64,000 nucleotides of DNA from Bacteroidales bacterium (GCA_023229505.1 JALNZD010000014.1:1-64000), one strand, 5' to 3'; positions 42,526-52,125 are shown, numbered from the stretch's first letter. The notes: generated by a model from the letters alone, not told the origin. Numbers and translations are program-made.

Positions 42526-45500
42526 CTAGAATTTCAAATTAATATTAAAACCAAGACTTCTTGCTGACGGGAGCTGGCCAAATTCCAAACCCTGGACATT
42601 GCCATTCGTGAATGAGGTTTCCGGATCAACATGAGGGACGGTGCTGTATAATATTGCCAGGTTACGTCCGACGATCGAGATATTTATACCTTTGATCGGG
42701 AAGTTGCCAAGATTCTTAAAAGTATATCCGAGACGCACTTCGCGCAGTTTGACATAACTTGCATCAAAAATACTACCGGCAGGGATGCTGTTTGTGAATG
42801 CAGCATGGTTATACTCTTCAGCAGTAACCACCACATCATTGGGTACATAAGTAATATTGCCATCAGCATCCTCAACCTCTTTAACGCCGATACCAACAAT
42901 ACCACCTTCTCTTCCAATCAGCGTTTCTTCGATAGCTCCGGCATATCTTCCCCATGCATTGGTCATGCAATAAACATCTCCACCCATATGGACATCAATT
43001 AAGAAACTTAAATCAAATCCTTTAAAGTTGAATTCATTGTTTATACCACCAATCCAGTCAGGCTGGTAATTACCCAGGATTTTAAGGTCCCCTTTGACTG
43101 GAACTCCATTTCTGTTAATAATATTTCCGTCAGGGTCGCGTAGGTAATCAGCACCATACAACGATCCATAAGGTTGGCCTGGAATTGCCATTACTTTAAG
43201 ATCCCAATAGGTTCCTAATTCATACTGCTCAACGCCTTCCGCTAATGAAACAACTTCGTTCTTGTTTTTTGCAAAGTTTAAGTAAATATCCCAGTTAAAT
43301 CCTTTGTCAGATTTGACAGGAGAAGCACCAAGGGTGATTTCGATACCGCTATTATCAATCTGACCGGCGTTAATAAACTTAGATGTATAACCGGAACTTG
43401 CTGAAACCGGGATGGCGATAATCTGATTCTTGGTCTGCTGGTTGTAGTAAGTAAAATCCAGGCTGATCCTGTTCAGGAAGAACTTTAATTCAGCACCTGT
43501 TTCGAATCCATAGACTTTTTGAGGCTTCAGTTCAGGATTCGGAAGACCGTCAGGCACATATTGATTCAAATATTTTGTAGCCGAGTTCCATCCTGAACCA
43601 AAACTTAATACAGGAAGAAGATTATACGGATCGGTATCACTACCAACTACGGCATAGCCAACTCTAACCTTGGCATACGACAGAACCTTATTATCCATCT
43701 TGGCAAGATCAGTTATTACAGCGCTTAACGTAAATGAAGGATAGAAGTACGACCAGCTTTCCTTAGGCAATGTACTCGACCAGTCATTTCTTCCCGTAAA
43801 TTCAAGGAATAAGGCATTTTTAAATCCTAACTGTCCTGAAAAATACAAACTATGAATACTCTTTTCACGGAAAAAACTGGTTGATCTTAAAGCAACTTTG
43901 GAGTTAGCCAGGGTATAAACATCTGCAACCGCTAATTCATCTGCTGCCCCAAAAGTCCGATGGAAATTCTGATTCATGATGTTGCCCCCAAGGTTTACAT
44001 TTAAATCAAAATATTCACCCAGGCCCTTGTCAAACATGATCAAAGCATCCGTATTGATTTCCTTAAAAGTAGAGAGGGCTTCATCATAAAATCCATTTGG
44101 ATTATCCATATCTCCATAAGCTGCTCTTTCAGTGCTTAAATTGCTGTAATTGTCGATACCGGTGCGAACAAATGCAGAAAGGTTTTCGGTAAATTTGTAT
44201 AATACCTTTGCATTTCCGAAGAGCCTGTCCCTGTCAAGCGTATTTAAGTTCTCGTTAAGAGTGAAATAAGGATTATTATGATAATTATAATTCCAGTTGT
44301 ATTTTGATCCATCAGGGTTTGTATAATTCTTCAGATCAGAATAATTTACCTGCCTTGATGCCCAGATAAACTGTTGAAACACATTCTGTGCATCATATCC
44401 GTATGCTGGTAAATTATCACTAGTTGCCGAAACGTAGTTAACAGACCCGGAGATGTTCAATTTATCGGTTGCATTGGCTGAAGCACCAAAAGCGAGTGTG
44501 TTTTTTTTGTAATCCGTATTCGGGAGCATACCTGTTTGATTCATATTAGTGTAGGATAAACGGAAATTCGCATCCGTGTAACCACCAACTATTGCTAAAT
44601 TCGTAGTGGTAGTAACACCTGTTTCCAGGAAATCCTTAATGTTGTCAGGATGTGAAATCCAGGGAGTTGCTGTACGCACGCCATCGACTATCGGAGAATC
44701 ATATTGAGGAAGCATTAGACCTGCATCCAGTTTTGGTCCCCAGCTTTCATCGACTCCGTCTTTGGTACCACCACCGGCTCCATCCACATAGGAGAATACG
44801 CCTTCCGCACCCTGTCCGTATTCATTCTGGTAATCCGGCAGTCTTAATGGTCTTTCAAAAGTGGTTGAATTTGACAATTCAATGTTCAGACCTTTTCTTG
44901 TTGTACCTGAAAGGGAGCCGGATTTAGTAGTGATCAGAATAACCCCGTTAGCTGCTCTTGAGCCATAAAGGGCTGCAGCATTTGGTCCTTTCAAAACGGA
45001 GATACTTTCAATATCATCCGGGTTGATATCGGCTGCTCCATTACCTCTGTTCGTTCCATTGTTTTTACTGACGACTCTTCCTTTTCCGCCTAATCCGTCT
45101 CCGGCAGCAAAATCATCATTATTTATGGGTATACCATCAACAACAAACAGAGGCTGGTTGTTGCCTCCTAATGAACCGGCTCCGCGGATCACAATACGTG
45201 ATGAAGATCCAACGGCGCCTGAAGAATTTGTGATCTGAACACCGGCTATTTTTCCGCTGAGTGAATTGACGATGTTCGTTTCCTTGGCCTTGGCCAATTC
45301 TTCGCCTTTCATGTCCTGCACGGCATAACCAATTGATTTCTTTTCACGTGAGATACCTAATGCCGTGACGACCACTTCGTTTAGCCCGACCACGTCATCT
45401 TCCAAAGTGATATTAATGACGGCCCTTCCGTCAATTTTTTCCTCTCTGGTCAACATCCCGACAAATGAAAAGATAAGCTCATTATAGCCTGCAGGAACAG

Positions 45501-45687
45501 TCAGTACAAATTTGCCGTTAATGTCGGTAACTGTCCCTGTCAGTGTGCCTTTGACAACAATAGAAACCCCTGGAAGAGGTGTCCCGTCTTTGGCATCCGT
45601 TACCGTCCCTTTGACTTCCATTTGAGCCAAAGCGGCATGCATTCCTACGAATAGTAGAAACACGAAAAAAAGTGTAAATTTTCTCAT
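42526..45687 (-). CDS. SusC/RagA-family TonB-linked outer-membrane transporter
   Basis: The signal peptide (1-21, MHAALAQ) is followed by a CarboxypepD_reg-like domain (about 23-110, MEVKGTVTDAKDGTPLPGVSIVVKGT) and a plug with the SusC signature (IESISVLKGPNAAALYGSRAANGV, VILITTKSG). A large beta-barrel extends to the C-terminus (GFNINLKF). At 1053 residues it is a full-length SusC. It imports bound oligomers in a TonB-dependent way with the SusD-like partner next door. The promoter is at 45736-45766. No glycoside hydrolase, ECF sigma factor or sensor lies beside it. Confidence 0.95.
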   Translation of the reverse strand: MRKFTLFFVFLLFVGMHAALAQMEVKGTVTDAKDGTPLPGVSIVVKGTLTGTVTDINGKFVLTVPAGYNELIFSFVGMLTREEKIDGRAVINITLEDDVVGLNEVVVTALGISREKKSIGYAVQDMKGEELAKAKETNIVNSLSGKIAGVQITNSSGAVGSSSRIVIRGAGSLGGNNQPLFVVDGIPINNDDFAAGDGLGGKGRVVSKNNGTNRGNGAADINPDDIESISVLKGPNAAALYGSRAANGVILITTKSGSLSGTTRKGLNIELSNSTTFERPLRLPDYQNEYGQGAEGVFSYVDGAGGGTKDGVDESWGPKLDAGLMLPQYDSPIVDGVRTATPWISHPDNIKDFLETGVTTTTNLAIVGGYTDANFRLSYTNMNQTGMLPNTDYKKNTLAFGASANATDKLNISGSVNYVSATSDNLPAYGYDAQNVFQQFIWASRQVNYSDLKNYTNPDGSKYNWNYNYHNNPYFTLNENLNTLDRDRLFGNAKVLYKFTENLSAFVRTGIDNYSNLSTERAAYGDMDNPNGFYDEALSTFKEINTDALIMFDKGLGEYFDLNVNLGGNIMNQNFHRTFGAADELAVADVYTLANSKVALRSTSFFREKSIHSLYFSGQLGFKNALFLEFTGRNDWSSTLPKESWSYFYPSFTLSAVITDLAKMDNKVLSYAKVRVGYAVVGSDTDPYNLLPVLSFGSGWNSATKYLNQYVPDGLPNPELKPQKVYGFETGAELKFFLNRISLDFTYYNQQTKNQIIAIPVSASSGYTSKFINAGQIDNSGIEITLGASPVKSDKGFNWDIYLNFAKNKNEVVSLAEGVEQYELGTYWDLKVMAIPGQPYGSLYGADYLRDPDGNIINRNGVPVKGDLKILGNYQPDWIGGINNEFNFKGFDLSFLIDVHMGGDVYCMTNAWGRYAGAIEETLIGREGGIVGIGVKEVEDADGNITYVPNDVVVTAEEYNHAAFTNSIPAGSIFDASYVKLREVRLGYTFKNLGNFPIKGINISIVGRNLAILYSTVPHVDPETSFTNGNVQGLEFGQLPSARSLGFNINLKF

Positions 45688-45735
45688 AGAAGTAATTTTT
45701 GGTTAATTGAATATTTGAATTCGCTTCTGTTAGTG

Positions 45736-45766
45736 CAATATTACAATAATATTAATTTATTCACAA
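45736..45766 (-). promoter_or_regulatory. Promoter candidate of the susC-susD-lipoprotein operon
   Basis: On the minus strand TTG (45766-45764) is followed after 20 bp by TAATATTG (45743-45736), one mismatch from TAnnTTTG, about 50 bp before the susC ATG. The rest of 45688-45933 is AT-rich with no gene. Confidence 0.4.
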
Positions 45767-45921
45767 TTAATTTTTAAGAATTATTTAACCAAAAATTAAC
45801 AAAATGGTAATATTATTCTCTGATCGCGTGATAGATAAGTGGTAATAAATTTTAAAAACTGACTATTTATTTATATACAGTCTAGTTTCATGGAAAATCG
45901 GTAGAGCATGTATTTAATAAC

Positions 45922-45936
45922 TGAGATGTCATCTCA
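45922..45936. terminator. Palindrome at the end of the 148-aa membrane gene
   Basis: TGAGATG-T-CATCTCA is a perfect 7-bp inverted repeat that includes the stop codon of the gene ending at 45934. It could help stop transcription, but lacks a T-tract. Confidence 0.3.
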
Positions 45937-46380
45937 ATTGTAGCATCTCCTAGAAAAATGAGCGATTCCAAGGATGAAAATAAACCCGGTATGGATCAGG
46001 TAGCGTAACCAGTCAAAATTAAGAAAGGCCAGATCCAGGGAAAAGATGATAAGCGCCGCAACAAAAAAAAGGTAAAATCCAACTTTACGTTTAAGCAGGA
46101 AAAGGATTATCCCGGCAGTGGCAGCGGTATATAATGCTGCTCCAGCTATTACAAACCAGCGGAAAAAATATGGAGAGGGGTCTTCAGGTCCATAGTAGGA
46201 ACTGATGGCTTGGTTAATATTTCGGGAAAACATTAATCCGGCAAGAAAAATCAAGGCCAGGATCAGAAAATAAGTCAGTGCCATGGATAATATTATCCTG
46301 CACAAAAAAGACCTTTTTTTTATCCTGGCTGGAGGCAGCTTTTCCTGTAAATCAGGTGAACTCATTTCAATAATTGTCAT
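45934..46380 (-). CDS. Hypothetical four-helix membrane protein
   Basis: I do not recognise a family. Four hydrophobic helices are evident (about 33-52, 70-92, 95-115 and 124-140), with a basic cytoplasmic N-terminus (PPARIKKRSFLCR) and a Tyr/Pro-rich extracytoplasmic loop (YYGPEDPSPYF). At 148 residues it is a small integral membrane protein. It lies 27 bp downstream of the ammonia-lyase gene on the same strand and may be co-transcribed. No catalytic motif was seen. Confidence 0.6.
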   Translation of the reverse strand: MTIIEMSSPDLQEKLPPARIKKRSFLCRIILSMALTYFLILALIFLAGLMFSRNINQAISSYYGPEDPSPYFFRWFVIAGAALYTAATAGIILFLLKRKVGFYLFFVAALIIFSLDLAFLNFDWLRYLIHTGFIFILGIAHFSRRCYN

Positions 46381-46407
46381 GTGAAAATGAACAAGCTAAG
46401 ATAGGGA

Positions 46408-47931
46408 TTATTCCAAACAGCCGATCTCTTTTTCGACTTCATTTAGTATTTCGCAGGATTTGACCAGTGCCTTCATGGTGTTATGGTCGTCGTAAAGCGG
46501 GCGGTCGATATCAAGGAAAGTAACATGTTTACGAATAACTTCCTTTGCTTTTGTCACCCCTTTACCGAACGTGAATTCACGGAAATCGAGGGCCTGTGCG
46601 GCGGCCATCAATTCTATCCCCAGGATACCATAAGCATTATCCAGGATCTGGAAATTCTTCAGGGCCACATTCATGCCCATGGAGACGAAATCTTCCTGGT
46701 CGGCTGCGGCCGGGATCGATTGGATCGAAGCCGGTGCGGACAGGATCCTTTGTTCCACGATCTGCATATCGGCCGTGTACTGGCTAAGCATCAGGCCGGA
46801 AAACATACCTGCACCTTTGGTCAGGAAAGCCGGCAATCCGACACTGAGGGCAGGATTTACCAACCGGTTCATCCTTCTTTCAGACAGCACGCAGATCATA
46901 GTGATAGCAGCACCTGCCATATCCATCGGCAATGCTACCGGGCTTCCCTGGAAATTAGCCCCGGTTAAGGTAAGGTTCTCTTCAGGAAAGAAGATAGGAT
47001 TGTCGCCAACACCGTTCAGTTCTGTTTCAACCTGTTTTACAGCCCATGCCATAGCATCGTGAGCCGTGCCGATCACCTGGGGTGTCGAACGCATCGAATA
47101 AGCATCCTGAACCTTGGATTTAATTTTCCCTTCAATAAGGTCGCCGCCGGATATAAGCTTGTTAATGGCGCCGGCACTCCGGATTGCTCCTGAAAAGCCT
47201 CTTACTTCATGCAGCTTGATATTATATGGCTTCATATTGGCCTTGAGCGCTTCGAGCGACATGGCCGCGGCGATTTCAGCCTGTTTCAGCCAGTTGTTGG
47301 CATCGTAAAGAAAGATTGCGCTCATGGCGGTCATCACGTTAGAGCCATTTATGGTGGCCAGTCCGTCCCTGGCCTGCAAACCAGGCACCGGGATGCCGGC
47401 CCTGTAAAGTGCTTCTTTGCCATCAAGCAATTCACCTTTATAATATGCTTTGCCTTCACCCATCATCAATAAGGCGATCTGCGACATTGGCGCAAGGTCC
47501 CCGCAAGCGCCAACAGATCCCTTCTGGCAAACATAAGGCGTTACCTCTTTGTTGAGCATTTCCACCAGGGTTTGGGTGATAGCCAGGCGCATACCTGAAT
47601 TGCCGTGCGCATGTACATTGATCCTGCCCACCATGGCGCCCCTTACCCACTCGATAGGCATTGGGTCTCCGATACCGGCCGCATGATTATATATAAGGTA
47701 TCGCTGGAATTGCTGAACCTGTTCATCAGTCAGCACCATTTCCGAGAATTCACCGATCCCGGTATTGACCCCGTACATGATTTCACGGGCAACGATTTTC
47801 TTTTCCAACATGGCACGGCAGGCTTCGATCCTTGTGACCGCATCCGGGTGAAGTTCAACTTTTTCATTGTGACGGGCCACATTGACCACGTCTTCTATGG
47901 TGAGGCCGGAGCCTTTTATAACTAGGGTCAT
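46408..47931 (-). CDS. hutH: Histidine ammonia-lyase-like MIO enzyme with Ala-Cys-Gly triad
   Basis: The fold and active site follow the HAL/PAL family: Tyr53 (GVNTGIG preceded by IMY), Asn82-His83 (YNHAAGIG), the prosthetic-group triad at 142-144, Asn195 (ATINGSN), Tyr278/Arg281 (AYSMRSTPQV), Phe327 and Glu413 (ADQEDFVSM). His83 and Glu413 correspond to histidine-specific positions of Pseudomonas HutH, so urocanate formation from histidine is most likely. The triad reads Ala-Cys-Gly, where Ala-Ser-Gly is usual. A cysteine there can still form MIO in HutH mutants. No hutU or hutI is nearby, so a different amino acid substrate or an aminomutase remains possible. Confidence 0.82.
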   Translation of the reverse strand: MTLVIKGSGLTIEDVVNVARHNEKVELHPDAVTRIEACRAMLEKKIVAREIMYGVNTGIGEFSEMVLTDEQVQQFQRYLIYNHAAGIGDPMPIEWVRGAMVGRINVHAHGNSGMRLAITQTLVEMLNKEVTPYVCQKGSVGACGDLAPMSQIALLMMGEGKAYYKGELLDGKEALYRAGIPVPGLQARDGLATINGSNVMTAMSAIFLYDANNWLKQAEIAAAMSLEALKANMKPYNIKLHEVRGFSGAIRSAGAINKLISGGDLIEGKIKSKVQDAYSMRSTPQVIGTAHDAMAWAVKQVETELNGVGDNPIFFPEENLTLTGANFQGSPVALPMDMAGAAITMICVLSERRMNRLVNPALSVGLPAFLTKGAGMFSGLMLSQYTADMQIVEQRILSAPASIQSIPAAADQEDFVSMGMNVALKNFQILDNAYGILGIELMAAAQALDFREFTFGKGVTKAKEVIRKHVTFLDIDRPLYDDHNTMKALVKSCEILNEVEKEIGCLE

Positions 47932-47945
47932 AAATTATAATTTTG

Positions 47946-48050
47946 AATGTTAAATGTTGAATTTTGAATTAATGTATTATTTGTGAACAAGAAGTGAATT
48001 TTAAATATCGAATCCTGAATTCAACATTTAAAATTCAACATTCAACATTT
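47946..48050. repeat. AT-rich intergenic inverted repeat (hutH-hisS), copy 2 of the TTCAACATT family
   Basis: The stretch AATGTTAAATGTTGAATTTT (left, from 47946) and the complementary-type run ATTCAACATTTAAAATTCAA (right, from 48019) can fold into a long imperfect hairpin. The right arm shares AACATTCAACATTT with 22401-22418. It is part of the 359-bp gene-free interval 47932-48290, which otherwise shows only the short inverted repeat at 48160-48275. Confidence 0.45.
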
Positions 48051-48159
48051 CAATAGAGTGCTGTGCGGTTGATCTTGATCTTAAACTTTAAAATCCAGCT
48101 ATACATAAATTGGAGGTCAATTTGCACAAAATTAGAAAAATATTCACTATTGTCCGATT

Positions 48160-48275
48160 AACTTTTGTTTATCCCCAACAGGGAATTAAATCCAAATCGT
48201 ATTCCACACTGCTACAACACTTTATCTGCTACGCAGAATTCGCCGTAGGTGATTTAGTATGGTAGAACAAAAGTT
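48160..48275. repeat. Short inverted repeat with 96-bp interior in the hutH-hisS gap
   Basis: AACTTTTGTT (48160-48169) and AACAAAAGTT (48266-48275) are exact inverted copies flanking 96 bp without a gene. It could be a miniature mobile-element remnant or just chance. No target duplication was identified. Confidence 0.25.
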
Positions 48276-48290
48276 GCCCCATAAAAACAA

Positions 48291-49673
48291 TTACCTCGTA
48301 GAGGTTTTAGTATCCTTAAACATGCTGATCAGCTGTTCAATTGTAAGGGCAAACTGCTCGCCTGATTTCATGTTTTTCACGGTAAGACTGCCACTGCTGA
48401 TCTCATCTTCCCCGATTAACACAACATAAGGGATTTGTTTCTGGTCAGCATATTTCATTTGCTTTTTCAGCTTTCCGGGGTCCGGGTAAATTTCCGTGAC
48501 AATCCCGGATTCACGCAACTGAACGGCAAGCCGGAGGCAGTATTTTTCTTCCTTTTCACCAAAATTGACAAATAAAACCCGGGTTTCTGAAACATCGTGT
48601 TCAGGGAACCGGTTTAAAGCAAGCAATACATCGTAAATCCGGTCAGCGCCGAAGGAGATCCCGACCCCTGAAACACCCGGGAGACCGAAAACGCCTGTCA
48701 GGTCATCATATCGTCCACCCCCGCAAATACTTCCAATCTCAACTTCGTTTGACTTAACTTCAAAAATAGTCCCGGTGTAATAATTCAGCCCGCGGGCAAG
48801 GGTAATATCCAGTTCACAGCCATCTACAATACCCAGGATTTCCAATCTTTCATAAATAGTGCGCATTTCGCTGATTCCCTGAATCCCCTGAGCAGACCCT
48901 TCCAGCATGGCCTGCAGGATTTGGATTTTTTCCCTATAATCTCCTTCCAGGTTCATGAAAGGGATGAGTTTGCCAATTTCGCCGGGTGTGAACCCTTTAG
49001 TAATAAGTTCTTCCTGAACTTTTTCCAGGCTAATTTTTTCCAGTTTGTCAAGGGCAACGGTAAGGTCTGTAAAACGGTCCGGCACGCCTGCTATTTCAGC
49101 CATTCCGGCCAGTATTTTCCGGTTATTCAGTTTTGTAATCACCCGGACATTGAGATTTTTGCAAATGTCATGAATGATCTGAACGAGTTCCACTTCATTC
49201 ATTAGCGAATCGCTGCCGATCACATCCACATCACACTGGTAAAACTCCCTGTATCTCCCTTTCTGGGGTTTGTCGGCCCGCCAGACGGTCTGGATCTGGT
49301 AACGCTTGAATGGGAAGGTGATTTCATTCAGATGCTGAACCACGAAACGGGCAAACGGGACAGTCAGGTCATACCGCAATCCTTTTTCAGCGATCTTTTG
49401 CGTCAACTGGCTGAGGTTTTCTTTATCTACTTCACCAATTGCAATATCAGACAAATAGTTACCGGAGTTAAGTATTTTAAAGAGGAGTTTATCTCCTTCA
49501 TCACCATATTTTCCGGTAAGTGTGGACAAGTTTTCCATAGCCGGGGTTTCGATAGGGACATATCCATAATGGCTGAACACTTTCCGGATATGCTCAAAAA
49601 TATAATTTCGCCGCATCATTTCCTGCGGTGTAAAATCCCTTGTGCCTTTCGGGATGGTATATTTTTCCCCCAT
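48291..49673 (-). CDS. hisS: Histidine-tRNA ligase
   Basis: HisS charges tRNAHis. Class II motifs are seen: IPKGTRDFTPQEM, RYDLTVPFARFV, YRIQTVWRADKPQKGRYREFYQCD (split by the context), and the histidine-specific ARGLNYYTGTIFEV and GGGRYDDLTG loops. A C-terminal anticodon-binding domain (about 365-460) is present. The length of 460 is typical. Upstream (49674-49768) is the divergent promoter region shared with the glycosyltransferase gene. Confidence 0.97.
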   Translation of the reverse strand: MGEKYTIPKGTRDFTPQEMMRRNYIFEHIRKVFSHYGYVPIETPAMENLSTLTGKYGDEGDKLLFKILNSGNYLSDIAIGEVDKENLSQLTQKIAEKGLRYDLTVPFARFVVQHLNEITFPFKRYQIQTVWRADKPQKGRYREFYQCDVDVIGSDSLMNEVELVQIIHDICKNLNVRVITKLNNRKILAGMAEIAGVPDRFTDLTVALDKLEKISLEKVQEELITKGFTPGEIGKLIPFMNLEGDYREKIQILQAMLEGSAQGIQGISEMRTIYERLEILGIVDGCELDITLARGLNYYTGTIFEVKSNEVEIGSICGGGRYDDLTGVFGLPGVSGVGISFGADRIYDVLLALNRFPEHDVSETRVLFVNFGEKEEKYCLRLAVQLRESGIVTEIYPDPGKLKKQMKYADQKQIPYVVLIGEDEISSGSLTVKNMKSGEQFALTIEQLISMFKDTKTSTR

Positions 49674-49768
49674 GATAAACTTATTTTCAGGATTTAACTT
49701 CGATCAATTTTAAGCAAAGGTCGCATTTTTCGCTTATTTTTGCCTCCTTCTGGATATAAAATTACCGG

Positions 49769-50965
49769 ATGCACATCCTTCAGATAGCTAATAAGTTCCC
49801 TTATCCTCCAAAAGACGGGGGTTCTATCGCAACATTGAACCTGAGCAGGTCATTTGCTTCCCTTGGACACCGGGTTACGGTGCTGGCTATCAATACTTCA
49901 AAGCATTTTTCAGATCCTGCACTGATACCGGCTGAATTGTCCCAACAGATACGTTTTATTAGTGTTCCGGTGGATACGGATATCAGGATCCTGCGAATGA
50001 TCAGGAACTTTTTATTTTCCGACAGGCCTTATAACGCGGAAAAATTCATCAGTCCTGACTTTGATCAAAAACTTCAGGAACTGCTGATTTCCAATAAATT
50101 CGACATCATCCAGCTTGAAGGCCTTTACCTGGCGCCTTATCTTAAAACCATCCGCACTCATTCAGCTGCGAAAGTCGTGATGCGTGCACATAATATTGAG
50201 CACGAGATCTGGGAAAGGACCGTCGCCCAGCAGAAAGGTCTGAAAAAATGGTATATCAGGAACCTTGCAGGCCGGATCAGACGAATGGAGCTTCAGTTTC
50301 TGAACAGTTATGATGCCGTCCTTCCCATTACTTCCCGCGATGGAGACATTCTGAGGAATTTAGGGTGCCGTTTACCCTCTCATGTTGTTCCAATGGGTGT
50401 AAACGCCGGCGAACTGCTTCCTGAGCATGGCATGCTCGAATTCCCGTCAATATTCCATATCGGGGCACTCGACTGGATGCCCAACCAGGAAGGGCTCATA
50501 TGGTTTTTTGAAAATGTATGGGAGAAAATACTGGAAAAACATCCTGACCTGGTGTTTTACCTGGCTGGCAGGAATGCACCACGGCATTTCAAGACGCTTC
50601 CTTACCCCAATGTCGTTTTTTTAGGTGAGGTTGAAGATGCTTACAATTTTATCCGTAGCAAAGCTGTCATGATCGTCCCGGTTTTATCAGGAAGCGGGAT
50701 GAGGATTAAGATCATTGAAGGGATGGCCCTGGGAAAAGCAATTGTAACAACATCTATTGGGACGGAAGGCATAGCCACTACACATGGCACAGATATCCTT
50801 ATCGCTGATGACCCGGAACAATTTGCCAGGAACGTTTGTGCCCTGATCGAAGACCGGAATTATTGCCTGGAAATTGGAGAAAATGCCCGTAACTTTGTAA
50901 CAGTCCATTATGATAACTTTGCCATCACTTCATCGTTGGCAGAGTTTTATCAAAGTATACTCTGA
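49769..50965 (+). CDS. Glycosyltransferase family 4
   Basis: This GT-B protein has the GT4 C-terminal half with FHIGALDWMPNQEGL, the donor-binding LSGSGMRIKIIEGMALGKAIV and STSIGTEGI. The N-terminal acceptor domain begins MHILQIANKFPYPPKDGGS, typical of retaining glycosyltransferases that build capsule, O-antigen or glycoprotein sugars. The sugar and acceptor cannot be named. It overlaps the next glycosyltransferase by 1 bp (stop TGA / start ATG), so both are one operon. Confidence 0.87.
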   Translation: MHILQIANKFPYPPKDGGSIATLNLSRSFASLGHRVTVLAINTSKHFSDPALIPAELSQQIRFISVPVDTDIRILRMIRNFLFSDRPYNAEKFISPDFDQKLQELLISNKFDIIQLEGLYLAPYLKTIRTHSAAKVVMRAHNIEHEIWERTVAQQKGLKKWYIRNLAGRIRRMELQFLNSYDAVLPITSRDGDILRNLGCRLPSHVVPMGVNAGELLPEHGMLEFPSIFHIGALDWMPNQEGLIWFFENVWEKILEKHPDLVFYLAGRNAPRHFKTLPYPNVVFLGEVEDAYNFIRSKAVMIVPVLSGSGMRIKIIEGMALGKAIVTTSIGTEGIATTHGTDILIADDPEQFARNVCALIEDRNYCLEIGENARNFVTVHYDNFAITSSLAEFYQSIL

Positions 50966-52125
50966 TGATCCCTGAACTCATATTCTGGATAGTTGTTTTT
51001 CTGGTTCTGCATACTTACGTGCTATACCCATTGATCCTGCGTGTTTTTTCTGCAGGCAGGAAGGGAAATTCCCTGGTTTATGAACGGAATGAAGAATTGC
51101 CCGTAGTTTCCGTCATTATCTCTGCTCATAATGAAGAAGCCTGTATTAAAGAGAAAGTGCAGAGCATTTTTGCCGGCTTTTATCCTTCAGAAAAATTTGA
51201 AGTGCTGATCGGCTCTGATCATTCCACTGATAAAACGGGAGATATTATCAGATTGTTGATGAAAGATTACCCCACTTTAAAGTTTTTCGATTTTAAGGAA
51301 AGAAGAGGGAAGGGGAGCGTGGTTAATGATCTGGTTCAGAAAGCATCCGGGACGATCCTCGTTTTAACGGATGCCAATGTGATTTTCAATGGCGATACTT
51401 TATTTTACCTGGTCAGGCATTTTAAAAACAGCATGATCGGATTGGTAGACACCAATATGGTTAACCGGGGGATGAAGGAAGAAGGAATTTCATACCAGGA
51501 AAAGGCATATATATCGAGGGAGGTATGGATCAAGGACCATGAAAGCCGCTTGTGGGGCGCTATGATGGGACCATTTGGCGGATGTTATGCCATCCGGAAA
51601 GAGGATTATGCCCGGGTGCCTGCTAATTTCCTGGTTGATGATTTTTATATCAATATGAGGATTTTTGAGAAGGGTAAACTTGCTATTAATGATATTCGTG
51701 CTATTGTTTTCGAGCGTGTTCCGGATGAACTGAAAGTTGAATTCCACCGGAAAGTGCGGATTGGCACAGGAAATTTCCAGAATCTCCGGAAATTCTGGCG
51801 ACTGATTTTTACTTCAAGGTATGGATTTGCTTTTCTCTCTCATAAAGTGATTCGCTGGTTCAGTCCTTTTTTCCTCCTCACCGCTCTGGCAACCAATATA
51901 TTTCTTGCTTTCGGAAGCAGGTTTTACTTATGGATTTTGTTTTGCCACTTATCGATATATTTCATTCCTCTCATCGATTGGGCATTGAAGAAGCTCAATA
52001 TCTATATCGGGCCATTCCGGTTGGCGACACATTTTTTATCCATGAATACCGCTCTGTTTATCGGGTTTTTCCGGTCGCTCGGAAAAGTCCGGTCAGGCGT
52101 TTGGGAACGAACCGAACGGGGTTAA
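50965..52125 (+). CDS. Glycosyltransferase family 2 with membrane segments
   Basis: The GT-A core (about 45-260) has VSVIISAHNEEACIKEKVQ, a LTDANVIF metal-binding (DxD-like) motif, GGCYAIRKED, and the RKVRIGTGNFQNL acceptor helix. An N-terminal helix (about 4-24) and two or three C-terminal helices (about 295-375) anchor it in the membrane, like processive or polysaccharide-type GT2 enzymes. It is coupled with the GT4 gene, so both probably act on a surface glycan. Its 3' end overlaps the convergent LptF/G gene by 68 bp. Confidence 0.87.
   Translation: MIPELIFWIVVFLVLHTYVLYPLILRVFSAGRKGNSLVYERNEELPVVSVIISAHNEEACIKEKVQSIFAGFYPSEKFEVLIGSDHSTDKTGDIIRLLMKDYPTLKFFDFKERRGKGSVVNDLVQKASGTILVLTDANVIFNGDTLFYLVRHFKNSMIGLVDTNMVNRGMKEEGISYQEKAYISREVWIKDHESRLWGAMMGPFGGCYAIRKEDYARVPANFLVDDFYINMRIFEKGKLAINDIRAIVFERVPDELKVEFHRKVRIGTGNFQNLRKFWRLIFTSRYGFAFLSHKVIRWFSPFFLLTALATNIFLAFGSRFYLWILFCHLSIYFIPLIDWALKKLNIYIGPFRLATHFLSMNTALFIGFFRSLGKVRSGVWERTERG

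Noticed and set aside
44652..44927. Long open frames on the strand opposite coding genes (here within susC; similar ones in sppA, hutH, iorA and zinc-ribbon genes)
   Set aside because: They are antisense shadows of well-supported genes, rich in His/Arg/Pro or hydrophobic low-complexity runs, without homologous motifs.
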